Below, one piece after another: positions 33,915 to 41,997 of a DNA stretch of 47,047 nucleotides; within the stretch, counting starts at the first letter, position 1, and each line of letters begins with the position of its first letter. The DNA lies in the NCBI RefSeq assembly GCF_000255495.1, contig NZ_AHYZ01000084.1, positions 1 to 47,047 on the forward strand. Reading direction: 5' to 3'. Source of the stretch: Liquorilactobacillus vini DSM 20605. GTDB taxonomy: Bacteria > Bacillota > Bacilli > Lactobacillales > Lactobacillaceae. A program made the position numbers and the translations under genes. Under the pieces are notes generated by a model, which was not told the origin of the DNA, searched no databases, and saw only the letters and a program-made list of their open reading frames with translations.

Positions 33915-33924
33915 TTCTTACCTC

Positions 33925-34686
33925 TTATTTAAGTGCTCTAACAAATTCTTCCATGTTTGTAACGGCATGTGGTAAAATTTGCTGTAAAAAATCAATTATA
34001 TTCGGCAACATAATCAAGACGACGATAAAGCTTAATCCGGCCTGTAAAGATAAACTGAGCATCAAAACATTCAATTGTGGAACCGAGCGGGAAATAATGC
34101 CTAGCAGCAAATTGACTACTAGCATCGTAACAACTAACGGAGCTGCAATTTCAACCGCTACTACAAAGCTTTGACAAAACAGCCTCACAACCCCTTGAAT
34201 TGTCGCTCCATCAGCCATCCCACCCGTCAAAGGAATTATTTTAAACGATTTGATTACCCCGACAATTAATTGCTGGTGAAGATTCATCATAAAGAAGATT
34301 GCAACAGCCAACCAGTAGTACATCTTACCGTATTGCGATGACATAATCTGAAAAGTTGTATCATATGCTTGGGCTAATGAGAAACCAACTTGAAAATCAA
34401 TCGTTTGGCCGGCAATTGAAACCGCACTAAAAATTAATTGACCAATATATCCCATCGCCAAGCCAACTAGGATCTCTTTAGCTGCCATTAATATAAAGAC
34501 GAGCACGTTAGTAATCAGATGGAAATTATCGATTTCAGGAAAAACTGACACAATAATTCCAAAACCTAAGATTATTTTTGCTAAATTAGGAAAATCTTTC
34601 TGTGAAAAAATCGGCGCAGCTGCAATAAATGACATGATACGGCATAACAACAGTGCTACTATTTGAATTTGAATATTTGAAATCAT
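33925..34686 (-). CDS. fliR: FliR, export gate membrane protein
   Basis: The 253-residue protein has six or so hydrophobic segments in the FliR pattern (IQIVALLLCRIMSFIAAAPIF at the start, VGLAMGYIGQLIFSAVSIAGQ in the middle, ISRSVPQLNVLMLSLSLQAG near the end). It assembles with FliP and FliQ into the core of the export channel. It lies between fliQ and flhB with 10-13 bp gaps. Confidence 0.95.
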   Translation of the reverse strand: MISNIQIQIVALLLCRIMSFIAAAPIFSQKDFPNLAKIILGFGIIVSVFPEIDNFHLITNVLVFILMAAKEILVGLAMGYIGQLIFSAVSIAGQTIDFQVGFSLAQAYDTTFQIMSSQYGKMYYWLAVAIFFMMNLHQQLIVGVIKSFKIIPLTGGMADGATIQGVVRLFCQSFVVAVEIAAPLVVTMLVVNLLLGIISRSVPQLNVLMLSLSLQAGLSFIVVLIMLPNIIDFLQQILPHAVTNMEEFVRALK

Positions 34687-34699
34687 AGCACTTAACCCC

Positions 34700-34963
34700 T
34701 CACAGCGAAGAAATCACTTGAAAAATATATTTAACGAATTCTAGCAATATATTGATCATGAAATTACCAGTTAAAATCAATGTTAAAAAAACTGCTATTA
34801 GTTTTGGAACAAAGCTTAGTGTCTGTTCTTGAATCTGAGTAGTTGCTTGCAAAATACTGATAATCAAACCAACTACCATTCCAACAATTAAAACTGGTCC
34901 AGAAACCAGCAAAACACGAATAAACGCATCACGCATTATATCCATGACCAATTCAATTGACAT
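34700..34963 (-). CDS. fliQ: FliQ, export gate subunit
   Basis: The 87-residue protein has two membrane helices (VLLVSGPVLIVGMVVGLIISIL and FVPKLIAVFLTLILTGNFMI) joined by the conserved QATTQIQEQTL loop of FliQ/SctS. It is part of the FliP-FliQ-FliR export channel. The length is normal for the family and it sits between fliP and fliR with 13-15 bp gaps. Confidence 0.95.
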   Translation of the reverse strand: MSIELVMDIMRDAFIRVLLVSGPVLIVGMVVGLIISILQATTQIQEQTLSFVPKLIAVFLTLILTGNFMINILLEFVKYIFQVISSL

Positions 34964-34978
34964 CTAAGCTTCTCCCCC

Positions 34979-35752
34979 TCAACCGTTAAAACTTTTAATC
35001 AAAGATTCAACTAACAAATACCACCCATCTGAAAGTACAAACAACAATAATTTAAATGGCAGTGAAATCATTACCGGTGGCAACATTACCATTCCCATTG
35101 ACATCAAAACACTGGATACTACCATATCAATGATCAAGAACGGAATAAAAATCAAAAAACCGATACTAAAGGCTGTTCTTAACTCACTTAAAATAAAAGC
35201 AGGTGTAATAATTGTTAAAGGGATCTGCTTATATGATTTATATTGTGCTTTTGGATGATCACTTTGGGAAACAAACAGTTGAATATCTTTTTGACGAGTC
35301 TGCCGATACATAAATTTCTTAACGCTGATTTCTGAACGATCAATCGCTTGTGTTCGTGTAATTTTCTGCTGTTCATAAGGAACAACTGCTTGTTGATAAA
35401 TATTACTGTATGTCGGCCGCATAATAAAAAAGGTTAAAAACAAAGCCAAACCGATCAATACCTGATTAGGCGGATTTGACTGGGTTCCTAAAGCACTCCG
35501 CGTGAAAGAAAGTACCATAATGATCCGTGTAAAAGACGTTGTCATCACTAATAGAAGTGGAATAAAAGATAAAATCGTCAACATCAAAAAGGTATTAATG
35601 ATTTGTGATGAGCTGCCATTGCTTCCCAATAAATTATTAACTGTTGAAGAAAGGTTTTTAGCACTAATAGCTAAAACCGGTGTTGCCGTATTCAAAGTAA
35701 AAATTAAAGTTGCCAGCCCTGCTGCTAATGGTAAAAAAGCCTTTCTTTTCAT
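34979..35752 (-). CDS. fliP: FliP, export gate subunit
   Basis: The 257-residue protein begins with a cleavable signal peptide-like stretch (about 1-28, ending VLA), then has the FliP blocks TSFTRIIMVLSFTRSALGTQSNPPNQVLIGLALFL and IDMVVSSVLMSMGMVMLPPVMISLPFKLLLFV. It builds the export channel with FliQ and FliR, and FliO helps it assemble. Its start directly follows the fliO stop. Confidence 0.96.
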   Translation of the reverse strand: MKRKAFLPLAAGLATLIFTLNTATPVLAISAKNLSSTVNNLLGSNGSSSQIINTFLMLTILSFIPLLLVMTTSFTRIIMVLSFTRSALGTQSNPPNQVLIGLALFLTFFIMRPTYSNIYQQAVVPYEQQKITRTQAIDRSEISVKKFMYRQTRQKDIQLFVSQSDHPKAQYKSYKQIPLTIITPAFILSELRTAFSIGFLIFIPFLIIDMVVSSVLMSMGMVMLPPVMISLPFKLLLFVLSDGWYLLVESLIKSFNG

Positions 35753-36130
35753 TTACTTCTTCCTCTTTTTATCATCATGTCTATTTTGCAAATTGCCCTG
35801 AAACTTTCTTATTAATTCTTGAAAAGTTTGTTTAACTTGTTTCGTATCTGAAAGGTTCTGCTGATCGATCAATTTCAGTAATTGCTGAGTTTCTTGCGTT
35901 GACAGCTCAAACAGAATTTCATTTTGACTCTCAGAAAAACTCATTACATAAACATGATCAAGAATTTGAACAATCCCAATTGATGAACTTTTACTGACTG
36001 GAATCTTCTGCAGAATTCGAAATGCTTTATTAGTCGTCAATGAATAGTGATTCAGAAACTTCAAGAAGATATTAATTAGATAAATGACGATCACTAAACC
36101 AATGATCATTTTAATGTCTGTTAAAAGCAT
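35753..36130 (-). CDS. fliO: FliO/FliZ-like assembly protein
   Basis: The 125-residue protein has one N-terminal membrane helix (about 7-26) and a small cytoplasmic domain with ALRILQ-like AFRILQKIPVSKSSSIGIVQILDHVYVMSFSE, matching the FliO/FliZ family, which helps FliP assemble. It ends in a basic tail (DDKKRKK). It lies between fliL and fliP. The family is weakly conserved, so synteny supports the call. Confidence 0.86.
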   Translation of the reverse strand: MLLTDIKMIIGLVIVIYLINIFLKFLNHYSLTTNKAFRILQKIPVSKSSSIGIVQILDHVYVMSFSESQNEILFELSTQETQQLLKLIDQQNLSDTKQVKQTFQELIRKFQGNLQNRHDDKKRKK

Positions 36131-36144
36131 ATCTTCCCTCCAAA

Positions 36145-36630
36145 TTATTGAATTACCATATCAGTAATAAATATTTCAGTCACCACATTTTTGCCATAAT
36201 TCTGATTGATCGTACTTATAAGCTCCTGCTTTAACTGTGGAACAGCATTTTGGCCCGACAAAATGTCGCTTTCCTTTTTTTGACACAAAACATTAATTAC
36301 ACTATCTCTGATCAAAGCTTGATTTTTCTTAACAGCAGATGCATCTTTTTTCGAAATAACTAGTGATAATTTGATGCTGATATATTTTTGCGAACCAGAA
36401 CTATCAGTCGATAAATTAACCAAAAACTTATTCATCGGATATATTTCTTTGCCAGCAGAAATTCCACCAGTTTTTGCCTTTTTCTCAGTTTTATTACTGC
36501 TACCTAAATACTTGCTTGCAAAATAATTACCGGCGAATCCACCGCCAACTGCTAGAACCAAAACTACTGGAATGATAATCAGCCATTTTTTACCCCTAGA
36601 TTTTTTTTTACCTTTTTCTTCATCTGCCAT
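36145..36630 (-). CDS. fliL: FliL, basal-body/stator-associated membrane protein
   Basis: The 161-residue protein has a basic start, a single membrane helix (about 17-36) and an external domain (EIYPMNKFLVNLSTDSSGSQKYISIKLSLVIS... EIFITDMVIQ) typical of FliL. FliL surrounds stator units and supports torque. No motA or motB is in the window, so its partners must lie elsewhere. It is 14 bp after flbD. Confidence 0.94.
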   Translation of the reverse strand: MADEEKGKKKSRGKKWLIIIPVVLVLAVGGGFAGNYFASKYLGSSNKTEKKAKTGGISAGKEIYPMNKFLVNLSTDSSGSQKYISIKLSLVISKKDASAVKKNQALIRDSVINVLCQKKESDILSGQNAVPQLKQELISTINQNYGKNVVTEIFITDMVIQ

Positions 36631-36646
36631 TATTAGTCACCTTACT

Positions 36647-36847
36647 CTATACACTTTTCTTGACTCCAACTAAAATTTGGTGCCGATAATCAATAATCAG
36701 CTGCCTGATTTTAATCCCCTTTTCTTTTACAATTAGCATCTTGCCAGTGGTTAAAGTAATTGTTGTATCCGGTGTTTGCTCTACTCGATAAATCAAATCT
36801 GGATTTAAATAAAACTTTGAACCATTTAAGGCTGTTAACTCAATCAT
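36647..36847 (-). CDS. flbD: FlbD family flagellar protein
   Basis: A 66-residue protein with the FlbD pattern: MIELTALNGSKFYLNPDLIYRVEQTPDTTITLTTGK and then a short charged C-terminus. It is found between flgE and fliL in many Firmicutes; its molecular function is unclear. I chose the ATG at 36847 because a GGTGGGAGG site is just upstream. The family's usual size is 60-90 residues. Confidence 0.9.
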   Translation of the reverse strand: MIELTALNGSKFYLNPDLIYRVEQTPDTTITLTTGKMLIVKEKGIKIRQLIIDYRHQILVGVKKSV

Positions 36848-36889
36848 TTCCTCCCACCTCACCCTGCTCTTAGCCGTAATTAATTATTT

Positions 36890-37768
36890 TTAGCTTTGCT
36901 TCAAATTAGTCAAGACTTGCAAAATATCATCGGAAGTTGTAATGACCTTGGCATTTGCTTGATAAGCACGATTGGCAATAATCATTTCAGTGAACTCAGA
37001 TGATAAGTCAACATTAGACATTTCCAATTCACCCGAAATTAAAGTCCCAACACCATTATTACCAGCAGTAGTGTAATTAGCTGCACCAGAGTTTGCTGAA
37101 ACCTCAAAGTCACTACCACCAACTTTTTGTAATCCTTCTGGGTTGTTAAAAGTTGCAAACGCTAATTGACCTAAAACATATTTTGTACTTCCATAAGTCG
37201 CGGTAATTGTACCATTTTCATCAATTGCTAAAGAACCTGCACTATACTCGCTTCCATTCACCTCGTCAGGTACATTGATTGTACCTGGATCACCACTAGT
37301 ATTAACAGTGTTACTGCCAGTATAAGCAGTTGGTGTTTCTGTCCAGCCAAGTACTTTTAGCCCATCACTCGTAGTAACTAAATTACCACTACTGTCACGT
37401 TCAAATGCACCAACTCGAGTATAGTAGGTTTTGGCATCTGTTCCAGAACCTTCTTGGACAGCAAAATAACCATTCCCATTAATATAAAAATCTAAGCTGC
37501 TATCGGTCGACTCTGGCGATCCGGTAGAAGTATCTGTATCAATTGAACCAACTTTAGTACCTAATCCAATCTGTTCAGCATTAATACCACCAGAAGTCGT
37601 TGAAGGAGCTGTAGCATTTGAAAGTGTTTGACTAACTAAATCCTGAAAAATAACCCGACTGGATTTATAGCCAACCGTGTTCACATTGGCAATATTATTG
37701 GCAACTACATCTAAATCTGTTTGAAAACTTTTCAAACCACTAACACCTGAATAAAGAGATCTTAACAT
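36890..37768 (-). CDS. flgE: FlgE, hook protein
   Basis: The 292-residue protein starts MLRSLYSGVSGLKSFQTDLDVVANNIANVNTVGYKSSRV and ends with SSEFTEMIIANRAYQANAKVITTSDDILQVL, the paired terminal helices of hook proteins, and has the DFYINGNGYFAVQEG block. It is in the size range of short Gram-positive hooks (around 260-300). It assembles outside the cell under FlgD cap and FliK length control. A 79-bp gap with a GC-rich stem-loop precedes it; GGGAGG is before the ATG. Confidence 0.94.
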   Translation of the reverse strand: MLRSLYSGVSGLKSFQTDLDVVANNIANVNTVGYKSSRVIFQDLVSQTLSNATAPSTTSGGINAEQIGLGTKVGSIDTDTSTGSPESTDSSLDFYINGNGYFAVQEGSGTDAKTYYTRVGAFERDSSGNLVTTSDGLKVLGWTETPTAYTGSNTVNTSGDPGTINVPDEVNGSEYSAGSLAIDENGTITATYGSTKYVLGQLAFATFNNPEGLQKVGGSDFEVSANSGAANYTTAGNNGVGTLISGELEMSNVDLSSEFTEMIIANRAYQANAKVITTSDDILQVLTNLKQS

Positions 37769-37819
37769 TATTAATCATCCTCCCTAATGCGTACTTTCTT
37801 CTATCGTTCAGAAAATACC

Positions 37820-37843
37820 GTGGCTTCCTTGCGGTCCGGCCAC
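37820..37843 (-). other. GC-rich stem-loop upstream of flgE
   Basis: Four bases after the stop of the small flagellar-operon gene the minus strand forms GTGGC/GCCAC enclosing CGGA and AA internal bases and a CC-GCAA-GG tetraloop stem. It stands out in an AT-rich gap. The following GGTATTTTC is a poor U-tract, so it may be a partial attenuator, an RNA-processing site or part of a small structured leader. Confidence 0.5.
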
Positions 37844-37847
37844 TTGA

Positions 37848-38207
37848 TCATTTAATAAATTTTGTACTATCAATGTTGGTTATCGTCCCCAACTCATTCA
37901 TATCCATTGCAGTAATAATCGTACGGTTTTGAACATTGGCAATGATTCCCATATTTTTATAAACCAATAATGACTCCTTGCTGCCCTTATTCTTCAATTC
38001 ATCCATTGCAGAAGAGATTTGATTCATATCTTCCTGTTTAAGGCTTAGATTTCTGGAATCTAATCTTCGTTGGGCGTGCTTAGAAATGTTTATTTCTGAT
38101 TGCTTAGTTTGCAGCACCTGCGCAAAAGCCTGATTCTTTTTGGCAGCAATTGAGTAGTTATTGTTTAAAGTATTGTTTGATGATGTATTTGAAACTTTTA
38201 AAGTCAA
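37848..38207 (-). CDS. TIGR02530-type flagellar operon protein
   Basis: The 119-residue protein matches the small family found between flgD and flgE: ISKHAQRRLDSRNLSLKQEDMNQISSAMDELKNKGSKESLLV, then ANVQNRTIITAMDMNELGTITNIDSTKF. Some members are needed for hook assembly but the biochemical role is not established. The start is TTG, overlapping the flgD stop by four bases (TTGA), a weak and coupled start. The N-terminal 40 residues are Ser/Asn-rich. Confidence 0.88.
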   Translation of the reverse strand: MTLKVSNTSSNNTLNNNYSIAAKKNQAFAQVLQTKQSEINISKHAQRRLDSRNLSLKQEDMNQISSAMDELKNKGSKESLLVYKNMGIIANVQNRTIITAMDMNELGTITNIDSTKFIK

Positions 38208-38653
38208 CTATTCTCACTAACTGAGCTTAATGAACTCAATTCATATTCTTTCCCATTAACTACTAAAGTTGCCATCCCGTTTTCAAACTTTACTTGATCA
38301 ACCGTTCCAGAAACACTTGACCCACTATCAGTAAGCGTAACTTTTTTGCCAAGCATCCCCAAGGCCTCTTGCTGCTGCTGTAATTCAACTGAAGCCGTTA
38401 AAGTCTGATTCATCTCCGTTAAAGTATTTAAACTTTCATATTGAGCTAACTCCGACATATAATCAGATCCTGAACTTGAACTACCAGAAGAACTACTATC
38501 ATCAATCGATGGATTACTCATCGTAGCTGACAAGATCTTCAAAAAGTCTTCCATTGAAACTGTTGTGTTTGAATTAGATGAATCTGTATTGTTATAAATG
38601 GTTGAACTCGCTAATGATGCAATTGCTGAAGTAAGACTATCGTTCAATTTCAT
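38204..38653 (-). CDS. flgD: FlgD, hook cap/scaffold protein
   Basis: The 149-residue protein has the FlgD blocks: VSMEDFLKILSATMSNPS near residue 30, a Ser/Gly-rich linker, SELAQYESLNTLTEMNQTL near 69, and a C-terminal domain with LGKKVTLTDSGSSVSGTVDQVKFENGMATLVVNGKEY. It caps the growing hook and is later replaced by FlgK. The C-terminal Tudor-like part is shorter than in enterics, as usual in Firmicutes. It is 15 bp after fliK. Confidence 0.92.
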   Translation of the reverse strand: MKLNDSLTSAIASLASSTIYNNTDSSNSNTTVSMEDFLKILSATMSNPSIDDSSSSGSSSSGSDYMSELAQYESLNTLTEMNQTLTASVELQQQQEALGMLGKKVTLTDSGSSVSGTVDQVKFENGMATLVVNGKEYELSSLSSVSENS

Positions 38654-38668
38654 TCCTCCTCAGAATAA

Positions 38669-40177
38669 TTAGACTAAAATACTAAATGTTCCCTTAGTAT
38701 AAACTGTTTGTTGTTCGGCAGTTTGCTGCTTCAAGGCATCATCAAATTTTAAATGCGCTGACTGAGCCTGAGAAAAATGTTTACTTGAAGCAAATTGCCG
38801 CGCAGACTCATTTGAATCTGATGAAAAATTCATTTGAGTTAAATTATTCATAAAATCAGTCGATTGTAACTTTGATGAAGAAGTTGGATCCAAAAACGAT
38901 TGATTTTGAATAACTTGATTGAACTTATCAGCTACCTTATCAAAAAGTTGTTTAACTTGCGTGTCTTGAACTTTTACTTCTAGGGAAACTTGATTTTGCG
39001 AAACTTTCATCGTAATTTGAACATCACCCAAATTCTCTGGTACCAGTTTAACGGTTATCGTTTTAATACTTGAACTAGTACTAAAATTCAAATCACTCGA
39101 ATTTGCTTCATTTAATAAAGTGTTAACTAGTTGATTTTGGCTAACATTGCTAGTTGTGTCTAATACAACTTGTTTGGTAGCTGATGAAAAATTAGTTGCG
39201 TTCAAACCTGTTTGCATAGAAACATTGGTTGTCACTTGAACAGCATTATTCGCTTGATTGTTATCGTTCTGTCCGAAATTAAAATTATTATCTTTTTTCA
39301 AAGAGGAATCTTTTGAATTATCATTAACTTCTGCTAATTTACCAATTAAATTGGTAGTATCAAGCTTAGAAGAATCATTTAATGACTGATTTGGTGACTC
39401 CATTGCTTGATCGCTTGCTGATAACTTGCTTGACAGTTGAGCCGTTGCAATTACCTTTGCCGTCACTGTGCTTTGACTATCATTATCATCAGCTGCTGTT
39501 GTCTTCGCTGCAGCTGGTGAAACACTTGCTGGCGTGTCTGAATTCGATCCAATCGAGGTCTGCTGATTCTGCTCGGTGCTTATCGCACTTGACTGTTGCT
39601 GACTTACTGCTATATCAGCCGCTGCCGCAGTTGGTGGCGCAATTACCTTTGCCGTCACTGTGCTTTGACTATCATTATCATCAGCTACTGTTGTCTTCGC
39701 TGCAGCTGGTGAAACATTTGCTGGCGTGTCTGAATTCGATCCAACCGATGTGCTTGCGGTAGTACTTCTATTGGTCGACTGGCTTGTTGTTTGCAAGGCC
39801 TCAGGCAGTGAAGCAGTTGCTTGTAGATTGGCTGTTGTCTCTGTTGCATTACTAATTGTTGAACTTTTTTTCTCACCTTTAGCATCAGTTTCAGTAGTTG
39901 GATTTATAGCTATACTAGCCGCTACACTCACAGTATCTAATGGATCATTGCTATTTGATTCAGATTCCTGGGTAGTTTTTTTATCAGCTGTTTTATCCTT
40001 GCTTTTAGACAAATTTTCCTTATTATTCGTTGAATAATTTGAAAGCTTTGATTTTTGTATCGTTGACTGCACACTCAAAATTTGACCAAACAAATCTTTA
40101 TTCGCATAATCGTCTTTGCTTGGACTGCTATTATCCTTAGCTGCTATTGCTGCTAAATCCTTAACAGAAATTGTCAT
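38669..40177 (-). CDS. fliK: FliK, hook-length control protein
   Basis: The 502-residue protein is mostly a Ser/Thr/Ala/Gln linker with a C-terminal FliK domain (about 350-440): IKTITVKLVPENLGDVQITMKVSQNQVSLEVKVQD, then VKQLFDKVADKFNQVI. The long disordered part acts as a ruler in this family; the C-terminal part meets FlhB. The linker contains two nearly identical copies of a 35-residue block 64 residues apart. The sequence departs from its neighbours in low complexity, which is typical of FliK. It is 35 bp after fliJ. Confidence 0.92.
   Translation of the reverse strand: MTISVKDLAAIAAKDNSSPSKDDYANKDLFGQILSVQSTIQKSKLSNYSTNNKENLSKSKDKTADKKTTQESESNSNDPLDTVSVAASIAINPTTETDAKGEKKSSTISNATETTANLQATASLPEALQTTSQSTNRSTTASTSVGSNSDTPANVSPAAAKTTVADDNDSQSTVTAKVIAPPTAAAADIAVSQQQSSAISTEQNQQTSIGSNSDTPASVSPAAAKTTAADDNDSQSTVTAKVIATAQLSSKLSASDQAMESPNQSLNDSSKLDTTNLIGKLAEVNDNSKDSSLKKDNNFNFGQNDNNQANNAVQVTTNVSMQTGLNATNFSSATKQVVLDTTSNVSQNQLVNTLLNEANSSDLNFSTSSSIKTITVKLVPENLGDVQITMKVSQNQVSLEVKVQDTQVKQLFDKVADKFNQVIQNQSFLDPTSSSKLQSTDFMNNLTQMNFSSDSNESARQFASSKHFSQAQSAHLKFDDALKQQTAEQQTVYTKGTFSILV
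39447..39552. repeat. direct repeat copy within fliK (copy 1)
   Basis: A 106-bp stretch that recurs at 39639-39744, 192 bp away, with two mismatches by eye. The offset is exactly 64 codons, so recombination between copies would delete or add 64 residues in frame. It encodes the block around SNSDTPASVSPAAAKTT. Confidence 0.93.
39639..39744. repeat. direct repeat copy within fliK (copy 2)
   Basis: The partner of 39447-39552. The two differ at two positions I can see (a G/A and a C/T), suggesting a recent duplication. It encodes SNSDTPANVSPAAAKTT and onward to the same VTAKVIA end. Confidence 0.93.
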
Positions 40178-40212
40178 CTATTTCACCTCCTTTCAAAGCG
40201 AAAACTAGATTT

Positions 40213-40638
40213 TCAAAATAAAGAAAATTTTTTCCGATTAGCTATTTCATCAATGATTTTTTGTTCTTGATGTTTTTCATCAATTAAGTATTGCTCATGC
40301 TGCTTTTCTTGTAGCTTTTCCAAAACTTTGCGATCCTTTTGAGCCTCAACCATCCGACTCATAACCTGATTGACCACTTTTTGCTTTTTTAAAACAATAG
40401 CTTGAGTTTCTTTTATTTTTTGCTGTAAGCCTAAAATATAATGATATTGCAGCTGCATTTTCCCAACATTAAAATCTGAAACATTAAATGCTGCTTTTTT
40501 TTCTTCTTCTAAAGCATGTAATTGCTGCTCACTAACATTTAAACTTTTTTGAGCCATTAATAATTCTTCTTTAACACTTTCTTCTTTTTGCTCACGAAAC
40601 TCAAGTAACTTATTTAAAGAGAACTTAAATTTTCTCAT
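40213..40638 (-). CDS. fliJ: FliJ, export ATPase-associated chaperone
   Basis: The 141-residue protein is one long charged coiled coil (FSLNKLLEFREQKEESVKEELL, later KVLEKLQEKQHEQYLI), the FliJ pattern. It sits as a stalk with the FliI hexamer and cycles chaperones to FlhA. I chose the ATG at 40638 because AGGAG is 6 nt upstream; a TTG two codons earlier is too near. It is 26 bp after the interrupted fliI. Confidence 0.88.
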   Translation of the reverse strand: MRKFKFSLNKLLEFREQKEESVKEELLMAQKSLNVSEQQLHALEEEKKAAFNVSDFNVGKMQLQYHYILGLQQKIKETQAIVLKKQKVVNQVMSRMVEAQKDRKVLEKLQEKQHEQYLIDEKHQEQKIIDEIANRKKFSLF

Positions 40639-40664
40639 CAACAACTCCTATCGCAACATCTCTA

Positions 40665-41993
40665 TTAGTGACTATCTCCAAACAAATCCAGTAACTTTTT
40701 AAGTGTTTCCTGATATGGTGAAAATTCTTCAACTTGCTGGCAAAGAAATATATCAATTGGATGATGTAGCGAAACTGCATAATCGATTATTGCATTAGTA
40801 CCAGATTTATACGCTCCAACATCTAGTAAATCTTTAGCATTGGCATAAACGGACATATTTTCTCTTAGTTCTCCAGCAGCTTTATATTGCTGCTTTGTTA
40901 CTAGATCTTTCATTAACCTACTCAAACTGTTTTGAACATCAATTGCTGGATAATGATTTTGACTGGCAATCTTTCTTGAAAGAATTATATGTCCATCTAA
41001 AATTCCACGAACAGCATCAGCTATTGGTTCGTTCATGTCATCACCTTCAACCAGAACGGTGTAAAAAGCGGTAATCGAGCCTTTTTCTGAGGTCCCACTC
41101 CGCTCCAACAACTTAGGCAAATTAGCAAAAACTGAAGGCGGATATCCCTTAGTTGTCGGAGGTTCACCAATTGACAAACCAATTTCACGTTGAGCCATCG
41201 CAAATCGGGTCACTGAGTCCATCATCAATACAACTTTTTTACCTTGATCACGAAAATATTCAGCAATTGCAGTTGCAACATAAGCACCCTTTAAGCGAAC
41301 TAAAGGCGGTTTATCAGAAGTTGCGCAAACAACTACTGCCTTTTTATAACCTTCAGAACCTAAATCTTTCCTAATAAAGTCCTGAACTTAACGACCACGC
41401 TCACCAATCAAGCCAATTACAATTACATCGGCTGCACAGTACTTGGCAATCATTCCTAATAAAGTACTTTTTCCAACCCCACTTCCTGCAAAGATCCCCA
41501 ATCTTTGGCCTTCACCAACCGTTAACAAACCATCAATCGCTCTAATCCCGGTTGGTAAAATTTCATGAATTGGTTTTCTCTTAAAGGGATCAGGAGAATT
41601 TTGCTGAACTGGATAACTTACTAAATCATCATGGTCAATCGCTGAGCCATCAATTATTTTTCCCAAGCCGTCAAGAGTATGACCTAAAAGCTGCTCGCTA
41701 ACTTCGACCGTTAATGGCTTCCCTGATGGATAAACCAAACATCCCGGCTTAATGCCTGACAATTCTCCTAATGGCATTAGCAAAACTGTCTTTTTTACGA
41801 AGCCAACTACTTCTGTTAAGGCGAATTTTCCCTGATCATTAAGCTTTATTTTACAAATTTCACCAATAAAAACATCTAAACCTTCGACTTTAATTAAGAG
41901 GCCCACAACTTCACTAACCTTGCCAAAAGTAAAAAAGAAATGGTGCTTTTGAGCCTTTTTTAGATAACTATCCATTGGAAGTGAAAAATTCAT
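40665..41993 (-). pseudogene. fliI: fliI, flagellar export ATPase, interrupted by an in-frame TAA
   Basis: The reading frame is continuous over 442 codons except for one TAA at 41390-41388. The first part (201 residues) has Walker A GSGVGKST near residue 171 and ends GERGR; after the stop the same frame reads VQDFIRKDLGSEGYKK, then Walker B VLMMDSVTRFA and the normal FliI C-terminus. FliI orthologues read GERGREV here, so a GAA codon appears to have become TAA by one base change. If real, the peptide lacks Walker B and is inactive; readthrough or a base-call error are alternatives. fliH and fliJ are intact and correctly spaced. Confidence 0.93.
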
Positions 41994-41997
41994 TCAA

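Noticed and set aside
37769..37847. c-di-GMP riboswitch upstream of flgE
   Set aside because: A GCAA tetraloop and GCC-rich stem look suggestive, but the full two-helix motif does not fit in the 79-bp gap.
39382..39762. Plus-strand 126-codon open frame inside fliK
   Set aside because: It is a shadow of the repetitive fliK linker; the repeats keep the opposite strand open by chance.
41229..41390. Frameshift between two fliI pieces
   Set aside because: Both pieces are in the same frame (distance divisible by three) and the codons between them read normal FliI, so this is one nonsense codon, not a shift.
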